Shown here: piece by piece, positions 42,803 to 52,294 of the stretch | Layout: every line of letters begins with the position of its first letter | Numbering within the stretch: the stretch's first letter is position 1 | From: Chloroflexota bacterium | Lineage (GTDB): Bacteria; Chloroflexota; Dehalococcoidia; SHYB01 | NCBI GenBank assembly: GCA_016875535.1 | Contig: VGPF01000005.1 | Span: 30,857 to 94,856 of the forward strand | Length of the DNA stretch: 64,000 bases | Direction of reading: 5' to 3' | The notes under the pieces: model-generated | What the model saw: only the letters and a program-made list of their open reading frames with translations | Told to the model about the DNA's origin: nothing | The model's database searches: none | Position numbers and translations under genes: made by a program

Positions 42803-45800
42803 GAATCTCCAAAGCGCATCGCGCGCGGGATGGCGAAGCGGGAATAATAGAGCGCCAGCGCGCCCGTCACCACCAGGAAAACGCCTGCCATGATGGCATA
42901 TGTCGCGATTATAGCAGTCCAGTTCATTTCAGTGACGAAGGGCGGCAGCACCCGCGCGCCCTCTTCCGTGAGGCCCAAGTACGGCATCAAGAGCGAGGTC
43001 AGTTCGTAGCCGATCCACCCTCCCAAACCCAGGCCGATCACCACCACCACCGCCTGCTCCAGTAAGACCACGCTCGCCAGCGCGATAGGCGAAAGCCCCA
43101 TGCTGCTCAACAGCCCAAACTCCATCCGCCGCTGCTGCGCCAGCATATACGCATAGACGCCGAACCCTAGGAGGCTTGTGATCAGCACCGCCACAAAAGC
43201 GATGTTCAGCGCGCCGCGCCACCCGGCGGAGATGAACGGATCCGCCCGGAAGTCCCTCTGCAGCGCCTGCCGGTCGCTCACCCGGCCGTTGGACTCCCGC
43301 TGCAGCGTCGTCACCAGCCGCTCCCGCTCCGCCCCCAGCGCCTTCGATGTCACCCAGAACTCGTTCGGCAATATCTCGAACGCGCTATCCGCGGCGTTTA
43401 GCCGCTGCGTCAGCGCTGGCAGGTTCACCACGATGAACCCATCGTCATACGGGTCCATCGTCGGGAAGAAATCCACTACTTCAGAGACGTGCGCCGTCAC
43501 GATATGCCCCGCGATGGAGAGCCGCAGCCTATCGCCCTTCGCCAGCCCCGTATCGTCCAGCGCCTTCCGCGAGACGATGGCCTCCAGCGGCGCGCGGGCC
43601 TTCGTCTCCACCCCCAGCAGGAACCCCCGCGTCGAGGCGAGCGGGTTTGGCCCCCAGATGAACGCCAGCGACCTGCCTCCCGACTCGCGCGAGACTGTGC
43701 TGCTCACCTCGATGCCGTCCGTAGCCGCTCCCATCGAATCGTTGATCACCGCCAAGCGCCTATCTTCCGCAAATGTCTCGATCGTCTGCCGTCCCGCGGG
43801 CGTAGTCGCCGTCACCTCATCGAAGTAGACCGCTCCCGGCGGGAAGGTCGCCGACGTGGAGCGGACGCTCAGCGAGACGAGGCGCAGAGGCGCTTGAAGC
43901 TGCAGCGCCCGCGGGCCCGTCGCCTGCACCGGCGTCTCGAAGTACTGCCAGTCCGTCCCTGTGATCCGTCCCATCTCGTAGTCCCGGTAGCGTCGGTTCG
44001 CGTCGCCGATCCGGGCCCGAACCGCCAGGTTGCGCTGCGCGGTCGCCGGGCGCACCCACACGCCGAAGGCCGTGGCTCCTTGCGGCAGCGCCAGTCCCTC
44101 TTCTCTCACCACATCGGCCGCGATAACCTCCATCAGCCCGTCCAGCGACCGCCCGGAGAAATCGTCCCGGAAGTACGAAGTCTTGCCGAAGCTGGCAGGG
44201 TCAACCGCCAGCAGGCTGAAATCCGAGGAGGAAAAGAGCGCCTGGCCGAAGAAGGCCTGCCCGCGATAGGCCGGCGCCATCGTCTCCGTCCCTGCGATGC
44301 TCCCGAACCGCCCTTCGAAGGAGACCGAAGCGCCGCTCGCGGGGAGAAAGGCGTTCTTCACCAGGATATCGCCGCCCGAGGCGTAGGCCGCCCGGTCACG
44401 GTAGCTCCGCTCCAGCGTCGCTCCAAAGTTCGCCGCGAACATCGCCACGCTTGCCGCGAACATCAGCAGCAGCGCCAGGCGTACGTACGGGGTCGGGTTC
44501 CGCGCCAGTGTGGAAAAGCCCAGCACCGGCCACGCCGCGCGTAGCGCCGTCACCAGCGCCATCGCCCCGCGCATCGCCAGCGGGAAGAACCGCAGCAGCA
44601 GCAGGCCGATGGCGAAGAGGAAGAGCGCCGGCGCCGCCAGGAGCGCCTTGTCCACGTTCCGCTCCCCGATGAACGTCGTCGTCACCAGGCTCCCCCGCTG
44701 CGTCAGCTCCCAATAGAGCAGCGCCGCCAGGATGCCTAAGAAGATATCAATGTAATAGCGCGTGAAGAATGAAGCCGCGGGCCGCGTCAGGCTCGCCTTG
44801 TAGCGGAGCGGGTTCAGCCACGTCGCCGAAACTGTGGGGAAAAGCAGCGCCGCAAAGGAAATCGCCGCCCCGAGGAGCGACATCCCGTACGCGCTCGCCG
44901 CGATCGAGACAGGCAGCGACCCGCCGTCTGTCACCTCTGAAAAGACCGGCGTATAGCCGATGACCTTCGTCGCCACGTACGCGATCAGCGGCCCCAGGAA
45001 AAAGGCCGCAACCGCCACCAGCGCCGATCCCCCCACATAGAGCGTCATCACCTGGGAACCGTCCGCCCCCCGGCTCGTCAGCAGCGCGATTTCTCCCCGG
45101 TTCTTGTCCACGATCACATTCGCGATCATGATCAAGTAGTAGAAGACGATGCCCAGGATGAGCGCCGTCACGATGAGCAGCGGGATCCGTCCGAACAAGT
45201 CCTTCGTCTCGAACTCGCTCAGCACCCTGCCCAGGCGCGTCTGGTCGTTGTAGTTCTTCAGGCGGCTCCGTAGCTGGCTCGTCATCCGCTCCAGCCCGAA
45301 CTTCGCCGTACTTGCGTTGTTCGCGTCAATCTTCGTCGGGTCCACCGTCAGCGCCCACGAATAGTCCGTCAGCATCCGGGGGAAGATGCGCGCCACTCCC
45401 CCGGTGAACGTCTCCTCAGGCACGTAGACCGGCGTGAAGTTGTCCCCCTGGCTCTTTGCCACATAGGAAAACGTCTTCGTCTGCCAGTAGCGCTCCTTCG
45501 GGTCCGTCCGCCGCACGATCGCCGTGATCCGCGCCACCGCGTGCGGCGAGACATCGTCCCAGTGCGGCACGATCAGCATCCGGTCGCCCACCGCCAGCTG
45601 CCGCGCCGCCGCCGTCTCATCGAAGATCGCGACAGGGATCTCCGGGGTCGAAGCCGGTCGGCTCTGGCCATCCCCCTGCACCGTCAAAGCCCGGGGCCGC
45701 TCCCCCGCCACCACCGTCGTCTTCCGCTCGAACTCCGTCGCGTTGAAGAAGAACGTCCGTGGCCGCGCCGATAGCTTCGCCTGCTCCGTCCCCTTGATGG

Positions 45801-46185
45801 TCTCCTCGGAGATCACCGGTCCCTGTCCTCCGCGCCCGAAGCCGTTCACATAGAACGTCGCTCCCTCCATCGCTCGCGTGCGCCCCTGGACGAACCACGC
45901 CACGTTGCGCTCGATCGCCGTGTCCACTTCCGCCCGGATCGTCGCGTACGAAGCTGCGTCCGGCGGCGCGTAGTAGCTCACCAGCGAGATATCCAGGTCC
46001 TCCGGCCTCGCCTCGCTGAACTGCCGCTCCAGCCCAAGCTCCCGCACCGAATCGCCGTAGATGAAAACGCTCGACATCAGCGCCGAAGCCAGCAGCGCGC
46101 CGATGAGCACCGGCACAAAGAGCCGCCATCGCCATCGCAGGCGGCGCAATGCAAGGGGCCAGAGCGAAAGGAAGCCCGGCAGCAT
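42799..46185 (-). CDS. FtsX-like ABC permease, very large (permease 2)
   Basis: A 1,128-residue membrane protein with the FtsX layout doubled: an N-terminal membrane helix (ALRRLRWRWRLFVPVLIGAL), a large extracytoplasmic region, a block of helices near 345-570, a second large extracytoplasmic region with a beta-rich, carbohydrate-binding-like stretch, and a final helix block that ends RFAIPRAMRFGDS. It partners the two ATPases. It overlaps ATPase 1 by four bases and permease 1 by one. Such transporters export or extract lipids, lipoproteins or peptides; the substrate is unknown. Confidence 0.9.
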   Translation of the reverse strand: MLPGFLSLWPLALRRLRWRWRLFVPVLIGALLASALMSSVFIYGDSVRELGLERQFSEARPEDLDISLVSYYAPPDAASYATIRAEVDTAIERNVAWFVQGRTRAMEGATFYVNGFGRGGQGPVISEETIKGTEQAKLSARPRTFFFNATEFERKTTVVAGERPRALTVQGDGQSRPASTPEIPVAIFDETAAARQLAVGDRMLIVPHWDDVSPHAVARITAIVRRTDPKERYWQTKTFSYVAKSQGDNFTPVYVPEETFTGGVARIFPRMLTDYSWALTVDPTKIDANNASTAKFGLERMTSQLRSRLKNYNDQTRLGRVLSEFETKDLFGRIPLLIVTALILGIVFYYLIMIANVIVDKNRGEIALLTSRGADGSQVMTLYVGGSALVAVAAFFLGPLIAYVATKVIGYTPVFSEVTDGGSLPVSIAASAYGMSLLGAAISFAALLFPTVSATWLNPLRYKASLTRPAASFFTRYYIDIFLGILAALLYWELTQRGSLVTTTFIGERNVDKALLAAPALFLFAIGLLLLRFFPLAMRGAMALVTALRAAWPVLGFSTLARNPTPYVRLALLLMFAASVAMFAANFGATLERSYRDRAAYASGGDILVKNAFLPASGASVSFEGRFGSIAGTETMAPAYRGQAFFGQALFSSSDFSLLAVDPASFGKTSYFRDDFSGRSLDGLMEVIAADVVREEGLALPQGATAFGVWVRPATAQRNLAVRARIGDANRRYRDYEMGRITGTDWQYFETPVQATGPRALQLQAPLRLVSLSVRSTSATFPPGAVYFDEVTATTPAGRQTIETFAEDRRLAVINDSMGAATDGIEVSSTVSRESGGRSLAFIWGPNPLASTRGFLLGVETKARAPLEAIVSRKALDDTGLAKGDRLRLSIAGHIVTAHVSEVVDFFPTMDPYDDGFIVVNLPALTQRLNAADSAFEILPNEFWVTSKALGAERERLVTTLQRESNGRVSDRQALQRDFRADPFISAGWRGALNIAFVAVLITSLLGFGVYAYMLAQQRRMEFGLLSSMGLSPIALASVVLLEQAVVVVIGLGLGGWIGYELTSLLMPYLGLTEEGARVLPPFVTEMNWTAIIATYAIMAGVFLVVTGALALYYSRFAIPRAMRFGDS

Positions 46186-49100
46186 CAGCCCTCACCTCGC
46201 CGCAGCATCCGCCAGATGGGCGCGCGCCCGAACTGCACCGCCGTCCAGGCCACCACCAGTGCCATAGCGACCCCGCTCGCCAGCAGCACGATGCCCAGGC
46301 CGCTCCAGTCCGTCACCCGCGCGAAGGGCAGCTGCACCTCTCGCCCCTCCGTCGTGTGATTCAGGAACGTCACCATCGTCCCGTGGGCCCGCGACCCCAC
46401 GATCGCCCCCAAAAGAACAGCCGAAATCACAGTCGTCGCGTGGACGAAAATCTGGAAGGCCACCAGCCCCCGCTGCGTCACGCCCAGCGCGCGCAGCACG
46501 GCGTGCTCCAGCGGCAGGCGGTACGCCCCCACATAGGAATAGCCCAGGTATCCGCCCACCGCGATGATGACTAGGATCAGCAGCACCGTGAAGACCACCC
46601 CCTCGCTCGCCGCTCCCACCAGTGGGTCCTTGTTCAGCAGGTCCAGCTCCGTCCCCCTGTCCAAAACAAGGAAGCTATCCCAGCCGTCGCGGCGCAGGCT
46701 CTCCTGAAAGGCCTCCCGCTCATCCCTATCGTTGGTCAGCCGTAGCCACATCTCGTTCGGGAAGGCCATGGCCATCCCCTTGAAGAGATTGGCGTAGTGC
46801 AGCGTTGTCTCCAGGTTCCCGATGATGAAGGGGCGCGCCGGGTCCATCGTCGGGAAAAAGTCCACCCTGTCCGCGATCTTCACCGGCATCGGCACGCCCG
46901 CCACGTTGATGTCCAGCACATCGCCCACGCGCTTCCCCGTCGTTCCCAGGAAGGCTCCGCTTGCGATGATCGGCAGCGGCTCCCGCAGGTCGCTCGGATA
47001 GATGCCGCGCAGCCCCACGCCCGAGGTCGGCTTCCACGCAAGCTCCAGCGTCGGCCGGTTCAGCCGCTGCACCCGTGTCGAAGCCTCCACCGTCTCCGGC
47101 AGGAGCGCGTTCGTCGCCATCGTCGCCCATCCCTCGCGGCGGTCCAATCGGTCCACCACCGTCTCCTGCCCGTTCGGAAGCCTCGCCGTCAGCGCGCTGA
47201 GGTTGATCTGGCCGGAGCTCGTATAGCCGGTTGCCAGCTGGTCCAGCGGGAACGGCTCCTGGGGGAAATCCAGCTCCCACACATAGAGGGAAAGAAGCGT
47301 CAGCGGCCCCTCGGGGCGGTCGCCGAAGAAGGAGACGAAGTCCGCCTGCATATAGCGCCAGTCGGAAAAATCCAGGCGGCCCAGCCGGAACCGCCACGGG
47401 TCGCCCTTCGCGTCGCGGATGCGCACCCACAGCGACATATTCTGGTACGCCTGCGACGGCCTCACCCAGATGCCGATGCCCGTCGTGTTCGGCGGCAGGT
47501 CTTTTCCACGGAGGATCGCCCTCCCCGTGTCCAGCTTCCGCAGCAGCGTGAATAGGTCCTGCTGGGAGAAGTCGTCCCGGAACCACGCCACCTGGTCAAA
47601 CTTGATCGAGTCCACCAGTAGCAGTGGGTAGCTCGTCCGAACGTCCCCGCTGAACGTGTCCGGATCGAAGCGGTAGGCCGCCCGCGCCAGCTCAACTGCC
47701 GGACGCTTCGCGAACTCCGCCTCCAACGATTCGGTGCTCCCGCTCGCGTACCTAGGGATATTCACCAGCCGCGCGTCGCTCCCGGAGGTATACAGCCCCC
47801 GGTCGCTATAACTGCGCTGCACCGTCTGGTTGTAGCTCGCCGCGAAGACCGCCATCGCCGAAACGAGCATCAGCAAGAGCGCCGGCCGGAGGTACTGCAC
47901 TGGGTTGCGGCTAAGGTTCCACAGCCCAAGCGCCAGCCATGTCCGCGAAGTGAACGAGGCGATGACCCCTAGCAGCCGCAAGACCAGCGGGATCGCCCGC
48001 AGGATCAAGAGTGAGAACGAGACCATGAGCAGCAGCGGCGCCACCAGCAACAGCTTGTTCACCGAGTCGCTGCCGAAGAGCCGCGTCGTCACCAAAGAGC
48101 CGCGCTGCGTCAGCTCCCAATAGGCAAAGCCCGCCAGCGCCAGCAGAAAGAGGTCCAGATAATAGCGGTGGAAGAGCAAAAGCCGCGCCGGGCGCGCCAT
48201 GGCCGCGCGCACGTTCAACAGGTTGAACCGCGCCCCGCGTAACGCCGGGAGGCTCAACGCCGCGAAGCAAAGCGCCGCGCCCAGAAGCGCGGCAAGGATG
48301 GCCGTACCCGTTAGCTCCACCGGCAGCAGCGCACCGTTGTTCACATCGCTGAAGGCGGGCGTCTTGCCGAAGAGCGGCACAAAGATGAGCGCGAGGATGG
48401 GCCCTAAGACAAAGGCCGCGCCGCACAGCGCCAGCGCCTCCAGCAGATAGACGCCCATCATCTGCCCGGTGTCCGCTCCCCGCGAGCGGAAGAGCGCGAT
48501 CTCCAAAAGGTGCCGCTCCACCACGATGTCCGCCGCCATCACGATGAAGTAGAGCGTCACCGCAACCACCAGCAGCAGCAGCACCAGGATCGGAATGCGG
48601 CTGAAGAAGATCTTGCTCTCGTAGTCCTTCAGCGTCTCCCCCAGGCCGGAGAAAACCTGGGAGCCCGGGAAGTCCAGCGGCACCTGTCGCTCAAGCTCCT
48701 GGATCCCCTCCCGCGCCTCGCCGATCGTGTTCGCCTTGAGCCGCCCCGGGTCCAGCAGCAGGTACCACCAATAGTCCACGCGCATCCCGGGATACCGGCT
48801 CGCCGCCACTCCCAGGTACTGCTCCTCGGAGATCAGCATCGGTAGCATCGGGATCTCATCGCCCGTCGGCGTATAGTCGCTCTGCGGCGAGAATGGGTCC
48901 AACGGGAAACCCCAGTACGCGCTCTCCGGGTCTGCGATCTCCAAAATGCCGCTCACCACCGCCGTCACCGGCCGTCCGCCCTCGGGCGTCGCCGTGATCC
49001 GGTCCCCCACCCTTAGGCTGAACCGCTGGGCGGAGGCCCGCCCGATCCCCACCTCGATGTCGCCGCCCCGCGCCCCCGCCGGATAGGCCCCCTCCACCAG

Positions 49101-49517
49101 GCGGCTATGATCTTCATAGCCCGCGAATGATTGCAGCGACGCCCTGTATCGTGCCTGCGATGGCGCAGCTCCCGTGCGCGTGAAATCCATCCCCGGCGTG
49201 CGGATATGCGTGAACTGTTGCTCCACGAACGGGCGGATCGTCTCATCGCCCAGGCTCGTGATCTTCGCATCCGCCTGCCCGAACCCGGAAGGGTCAAGCG
49301 GGCGGTTCTGCACCGTGATGGCCGTGTCCAGCACCCCTGCGCGCTCGTACTTCAGCGCATGGCGCAGGCCCAGCTCCTTCACGGAGGTGAGGAAAAGCGG
49401 CGCTCCCGAAAGCACCGTCGTCGCCAGCAAGATCCCGGCGAACAGCACCAAGAGCAGCCGCCAGTTGGCCCTGACCCGCCGCCACATCAAGACCAACGGT
49501 GCGGTGATGGAGCTCAT
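46185..49517 (-). CDS. FtsX-like ABC permease, very large (permease 1)
   Basis: A 1,110-residue homologue of permease 2 with the same domain plan: N-terminal helix (NWRLLLVLFAGILLATTVLS), outside domain, helices near 310-560 including the shared FAYWELTQRGSLVTTRLFG-type block, second outside domain, C-terminal helices. The YWELTQRGSLVTT stretch is common to both permeases, showing duplication. It is the first gene of the operon, with an extended -10 about 55 bases upstream. Confidence 0.9.
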   Translation of the reverse strand: MSSITAPLVLMWRRVRANWRLLLVLFAGILLATTVLSGAPLFLTSVKELGLRHALKYERAGVLDTAITVQNRPLDPSGFGQADAKITSLGDETIRPFVEQQFTHIRTPGMDFTRTGAAPSQARYRASLQSFAGYEDHSRLVEGAYPAGARGGDIEVGIGRASAQRFSLRVGDRITATPEGGRPVTAVVSGILEIADPESAYWGFPLDPFSPQSDYTPTGDEIPMLPMLISEEQYLGVAASRYPGMRVDYWWYLLLDPGRLKANTIGEAREGIQELERQVPLDFPGSQVFSGLGETLKDYESKIFFSRIPILVLLLLVVAVTLYFIVMAADIVVERHLLEIALFRSRGADTGQMMGVYLLEALALCGAAFVLGPILALIFVPLFGKTPAFSDVNNGALLPVELTGTAILAALLGAALCFAALSLPALRGARFNLLNVRAAMARPARLLLFHRYYLDLFLLALAGFAYWELTQRGSLVTTRLFGSDSVNKLLLVAPLLLMVSFSLLILRAIPLVLRLLGVIASFTSRTWLALGLWNLSRNPVQYLRPALLLMLVSAMAVFAASYNQTVQRSYSDRGLYTSGSDARLVNIPRYASGSTESLEAEFAKRPAVELARAAYRFDPDTFSGDVRTSYPLLLVDSIKFDQVAWFRDDFSQQDLFTLLRKLDTGRAILRGKDLPPNTTGIGIWVRPSQAYQNMSLWVRIRDAKGDPWRFRLGRLDFSDWRYMQADFVSFFGDRPEGPLTLLSLYVWELDFPQEPFPLDQLATGYTSSGQINLSALTARLPNGQETVVDRLDRREGWATMATNALLPETVEASTRVQRLNRPTLELAWKPTSGVGLRGIYPSDLREPLPIIASGAFLGTTGKRVGDVLDINVAGVPMPVKIADRVDFFPTMDPARPFIIGNLETTLHYANLFKGMAMAFPNEMWLRLTNDRDEREAFQESLRRDGWDSFLVLDRGTELDLLNKDPLVGAASEGVVFTVLLILVIIAVGGYLGYSYVGAYRLPLEHAVLRALGVTQRGLVAFQIFVHATTVISAVLLGAIVGSRAHGTMVTFLNHTTEGREVQLPFARVTDWSGLGIVLLASGVAMALVVAWTAVQFGRAPIWRMLRRGEG

Positions 49518-49569
49518 CGTCTCGCTTCTATCGCCTGCCGGGCGTCACAGGTGCGCGCAAGTGTGCGGG

Positions 49570-49578
49570 AGTATACCA
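49570..49578 (-). promoter_or_regulatory. Extended -10 of the ABC operon
   Basis: On the minus strand TGGTATACT, 53 bases before the permease 1 start. No good -35 at standard distance, as expected for an extended -10 promoter. Confidence 0.5.
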
Positions 49579-49680
49579 GCTTTGTCCCTCTCTGGTTCCC
49601 TCCCTTAGATGAACGCTCTCCGCCTTCCAAAGGATGTCCAAATCTCGCTTCGGGTTGCCCTACAACCCCTTTTCCTCATC

Positions 49681-49740
49681 GGGCGCATCACTGCGCCCTT
49701 ACCCTCTCCCGGCTCCGATTCATCGGAGCGGCCGGGAGAG
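49681..49740. repeat. Two adjacent palindromes in the 373-base gap before the dehydrogenase
   Basis: The gap 49518-49890 has no gene. It holds GGGCGCA-TCAC-TGCGCCC (49681-49698) and a 16-base-pair hairpin: CTCTCCCGG then CTCCGAT (49704-49719) with ATCGGAG then CCGGGAGAG (49722-49740, CGG bulge). No T run follows. They look like a REP-type palindromic repeat. The rest of the gap holds the two divergent promoters and low-complexity CT-rich sequence. Confidence 0.5.
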
Positions 49741-49831
49741 GACCATTCGTATGGCGTGTGCTCCTTCCTAGGAACTGTGCTAGTCCTCTAGCAACGAGAG
49801 AGCCAGGGTGAGGTGTGGTCTCCTCTCTTTA

Positions 49832-49860
49832 TTGACTCCCCTTCTGCGGCTCCCTATACT
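49832..49860 (+). promoter_or_regulatory. Promoter of the zinc dehydrogenase
   Basis: TTGACT (49832-49837), a 17-base spacer and TATACT (49855-49860), 30 bases before the ATG. One of the clearest sigma70-type promoters in the window. Confidence 0.7.
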
Positions 49861-49890
49861 TCGCCCCACTTCCCGCTCCGGAGGTCCCCC

Positions 49891-51015
49891 ATGAACGGCC
49901 GTGTGGCCATCTTCAAAGGCCCCCACAAGCCCTTTGACCTCCGCGAATTCCCCCTGCCCCAAGTCGCCCCCGGCGACCTCCTGGTCAAAGTCACCATGAG
50001 CATGATCTGCGGCTCCGACCTCCACTACTGGCGCGGCGATATCCCCTCCGGCATGGTCGCCAGACACGGCGAAGCCGTCATGGGCCATGAGATGGTCGGC
50101 CGCGTCTACGCCAAGGGTCCCGGCGTCGTCACCGATTCCAACGGCACCCCCCTCAAGGAAGGCGACCGCGTCGTCTTCACCTACTTCGCTGGCTGCATGG
50201 CCTGCCCCCGCTGCCTCCGTGGCGAAACCGCCTCCTGCCCCAACAAAAAGATGTTCATCCACCACCAGGTGGGCCAGCCGCCCTACTTCACCGGCGGCTT
50301 CGCCGAATACTTCTACCTCGGCAAAGGCAACTACTTCTTCAAAGTCCCGGACACCATCCCGGATGCCATGGTCGCTCCCATCAACTGCTCCTTCAGCCAG
50401 GTCATGTTCGGCCTCCACCTGGCCGATCTGCGCGTCGGCGAAAGCGTCGTCATCCAGGGCGCGGGCGGCCTCGGCCTCTACGCCGCCGCCATCGCCAAGG
50501 AGCGCGGCGCGAATCCCATCATCGTCATAGACGGCATCCAGGGCCGCCTTCGCCTAGCCCAGGAGTTCGGCGCCACCCACACCATAGACCTCGCCCAGCA
50601 CAAGACTCCCGCCGAGCGCGTCGCCCGGGTCAAGGAGATCGTCGGCGCTCCGGGTGCCGATGTCGTCGTCGAAGTCGTCGGCCTTCCCTCCGCCGTCGTC
50701 GAAGGCCTCCAGATGACCCGCATGGGCGGCCGCTATGCCGTCCTCGGCCAGGTCAGCGCCGGCGAACCCGGTACCATCCAGTTCATGCCCTCCATGCTCC
50801 TCGGCAAAAACATCGTCTCCGCCGCCTGTTACGATGGCTGGGTCCTCCCCAAAGCCATCGAATTCCTAGCGCGCGCCCAGCACCGCTATCCCTTTGAAAA
50901 GATGGTCTCCCACTCCTTCCCTCTCGCCGAAATCACCAAAGCCTTTCAGTCCTCCGAATGGTCCCGGCCGGACGCCCACTCCCTCGCCGTCACCCGCACC
51001 GCCCTCGTCCCCTGA
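49891..51015 (+). CDS. Zinc-binding alcohol dehydrogenase family protein
   Basis: A 374-residue medium-chain dehydrogenase. Catalytic zinc ligands are visible in MICGSDLHYW and GHEMVGRV; the structural zinc Cys motif is GCMACPRCLRGETASC. The NAD-binding stretch is GAGGLGLYAAAIAKERGA, followed by IVIDGIQGR (Asp suggests NAD). The ATG with GGAGG upstream is chosen over an earlier in-frame ATG inside the promoter region. Substrate unknown. Confidence 0.92.
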   Translation: MNGRVAIFKGPHKPFDLREFPLPQVAPGDLLVKVTMSMICGSDLHYWRGDIPSGMVARHGEAVMGHEMVGRVYAKGPGVVTDSNGTPLKEGDRVVFTYFAGCMACPRCLRGETASCPNKKMFIHHQVGQPPYFTGGFAEYFYLGKGNYFFKVPDTIPDAMVAPINCSFSQVMFGLHLADLRVGESVVIQGAGGLGLYAAAIAKERGANPIIVIDGIQGRLRLAQEFGATHTIDLAQHKTPAERVARVKEIVGAPGADVVVEVVGLPSAVVEGLQMTRMGGRYAVLGQVSAGEPGTIQFMPSMLLGKNIVSAACYDGWVLPKAIEFLARAQHRYPFEKMVSHSFPLAEITKAFQSSEWSRPDAHSLAVTRTALVP

Positions 51016-51112
51016 CGCCTACTCGACCTGACCTCCTGCTCCCTGCATATCGCTCCTCGCTCTTCCCTTGACTTCTCCCCATAAGGGAATAAGATTCCTT
51101 CACGTCACCGCC

Positions 51113-52288
51113 ATGGACTTCCGCTTCACCCCAGAGCAAGAGGCCTTCCAGAAGGAAGTCCGCGCCTTCTTCAAGGAGCTTGTCGCTCCCGAAAAGACCG
51201 CCGGCCAAGAGGACTTTACCGAGCTTTACGGCCTCAAACAGCCCTTCGAGCGCTCCCTTCGCAAGGCCGCAGGCGATGCCGGCTATCTCGGCGTCGCATG
51301 GCCCAAGGAGTACGGCGGCCAGGAGAAGGGCATGCTCTACCAGGCCATCGTCGCCTACGAGGCCGCCTATGCCCGCGCGCCCGTCATTGACATCTCCGTC
51401 GCCATGGTCGCCGCGCCCCTCATGATCTTCGGCACGCCTGAGCAAAAGGCCTTTTTTCTCCCCAAGATCCTTCGTGGCGAGCTAAACATCTGCCTCGGCT
51501 ACTCCGAGCCCAACGCCGGAAGCGACCTGGCGAATCTGGAGACCAAGGCCGTTGCCGATGGCAACGATTTCGTCATCAGCGGCAGGAAGATCTTCACCAC
51601 CGGCGCCCACAAGGCCGATTACTGCTGGCTCGCCGCCCGCACCGACCCGAACGCGCCCAAGCACAAGGGCATCAGCATCTTCCTTCTCGATATGAAGACG
51701 CCGGGCATCAAGGTGGAGCCTGTGGAGACCATCGCAGGTTGGACCCACTACCGCGTCTTCTTCCACTACGTCCGCATCCCCAAGTCCGCCCTCATCGGCG
51801 AACTTCACCGTGGCTGGTATCAGGTCGCCACCGCCCTGGATTTCGAGCGCTCCAATTTCTCCACCTATGGGACGGCCCAGCGCCTCTTCGAAGAGCTGGT
51901 GCACTATTGCCGCATCCACTGGCGAAACGGCAGGCCCCTCAACAAGATCCCTGAGGTGCGGCAGAAGCTTGCCCGGCTTTCCATGGACATCGCCACCGGC
52001 CTCCGCTTCACCAAGCGCGTCGCCGCGATGCAGGCGGCAGGCAAGGTCCCGAACTACGAAGCCTCCATGAACAAGATCTGGGGCTCCGAGCTCATCCAGC
52101 GCATCGCCCTCACCGGGACGCAGATCATGGGTCTCTATGGCGGCCTGGAACGCGGCTCGCCACACGCCCCGGAGAAGGGGCACTTCTCCTACGAGTATCT
52201 CCACGGCATCGTCGGCACTATCGGCGCGGGCTCCAACGAGATCCAGCGCAACGTCATCGCCCAACGCGGCTTGGGCATGCCCCGGTAG
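51113..52288 (+). CDS. Acyl-CoA dehydrogenase family protein (subunit-like, A)
   Basis: A 391-residue flavoprotein dehydrogenase: FRFTPEQEAFQKEVRAF, GVAWPKEYGG, GYSEPNAGSDLANLETKA and the C-terminal GTIGAGSNEIQRNVIAQRGLG that binds FAD. It removes hydrogen from the alpha-beta carbons of acyl-CoA esters. It is six bases before a second, diverged acyl-CoA dehydrogenase, an arrangement typical of the alpha2-beta2 heterotetramers that handle bulky substrates such as steroid side chains in mycobacteria. The ATG at 51113 gives the family N-terminus. Confidence 0.93.
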   Translation: MDFRFTPEQEAFQKEVRAFFKELVAPEKTAGQEDFTELYGLKQPFERSLRKAAGDAGYLGVAWPKEYGGQEKGMLYQAIVAYEAAYARAPVIDISVAMVAAPLMIFGTPEQKAFFLPKILRGELNICLGYSEPNAGSDLANLETKAVADGNDFVISGRKIFTTGAHKADYCWLAARTDPNAPKHKGISIFLLDMKTPGIKVEPVETIAGWTHYRVFFHYVRIPKSALIGELHRGWYQVATALDFERSNFSTYGTAQRLFEELVHYCRIHWRNGRPLNKIPEVRQKLARLSMDIATGLRFTKRVAAMQAAGKVPNYEASMNKIWGSELIQRIALTGTQIMGLYGGLERGSPHAPEKGHFSYEYLHGIVGTIGAGSNEIQRNVIAQRGLGMPR

Positions 52289-52294
52289 GCCGCC

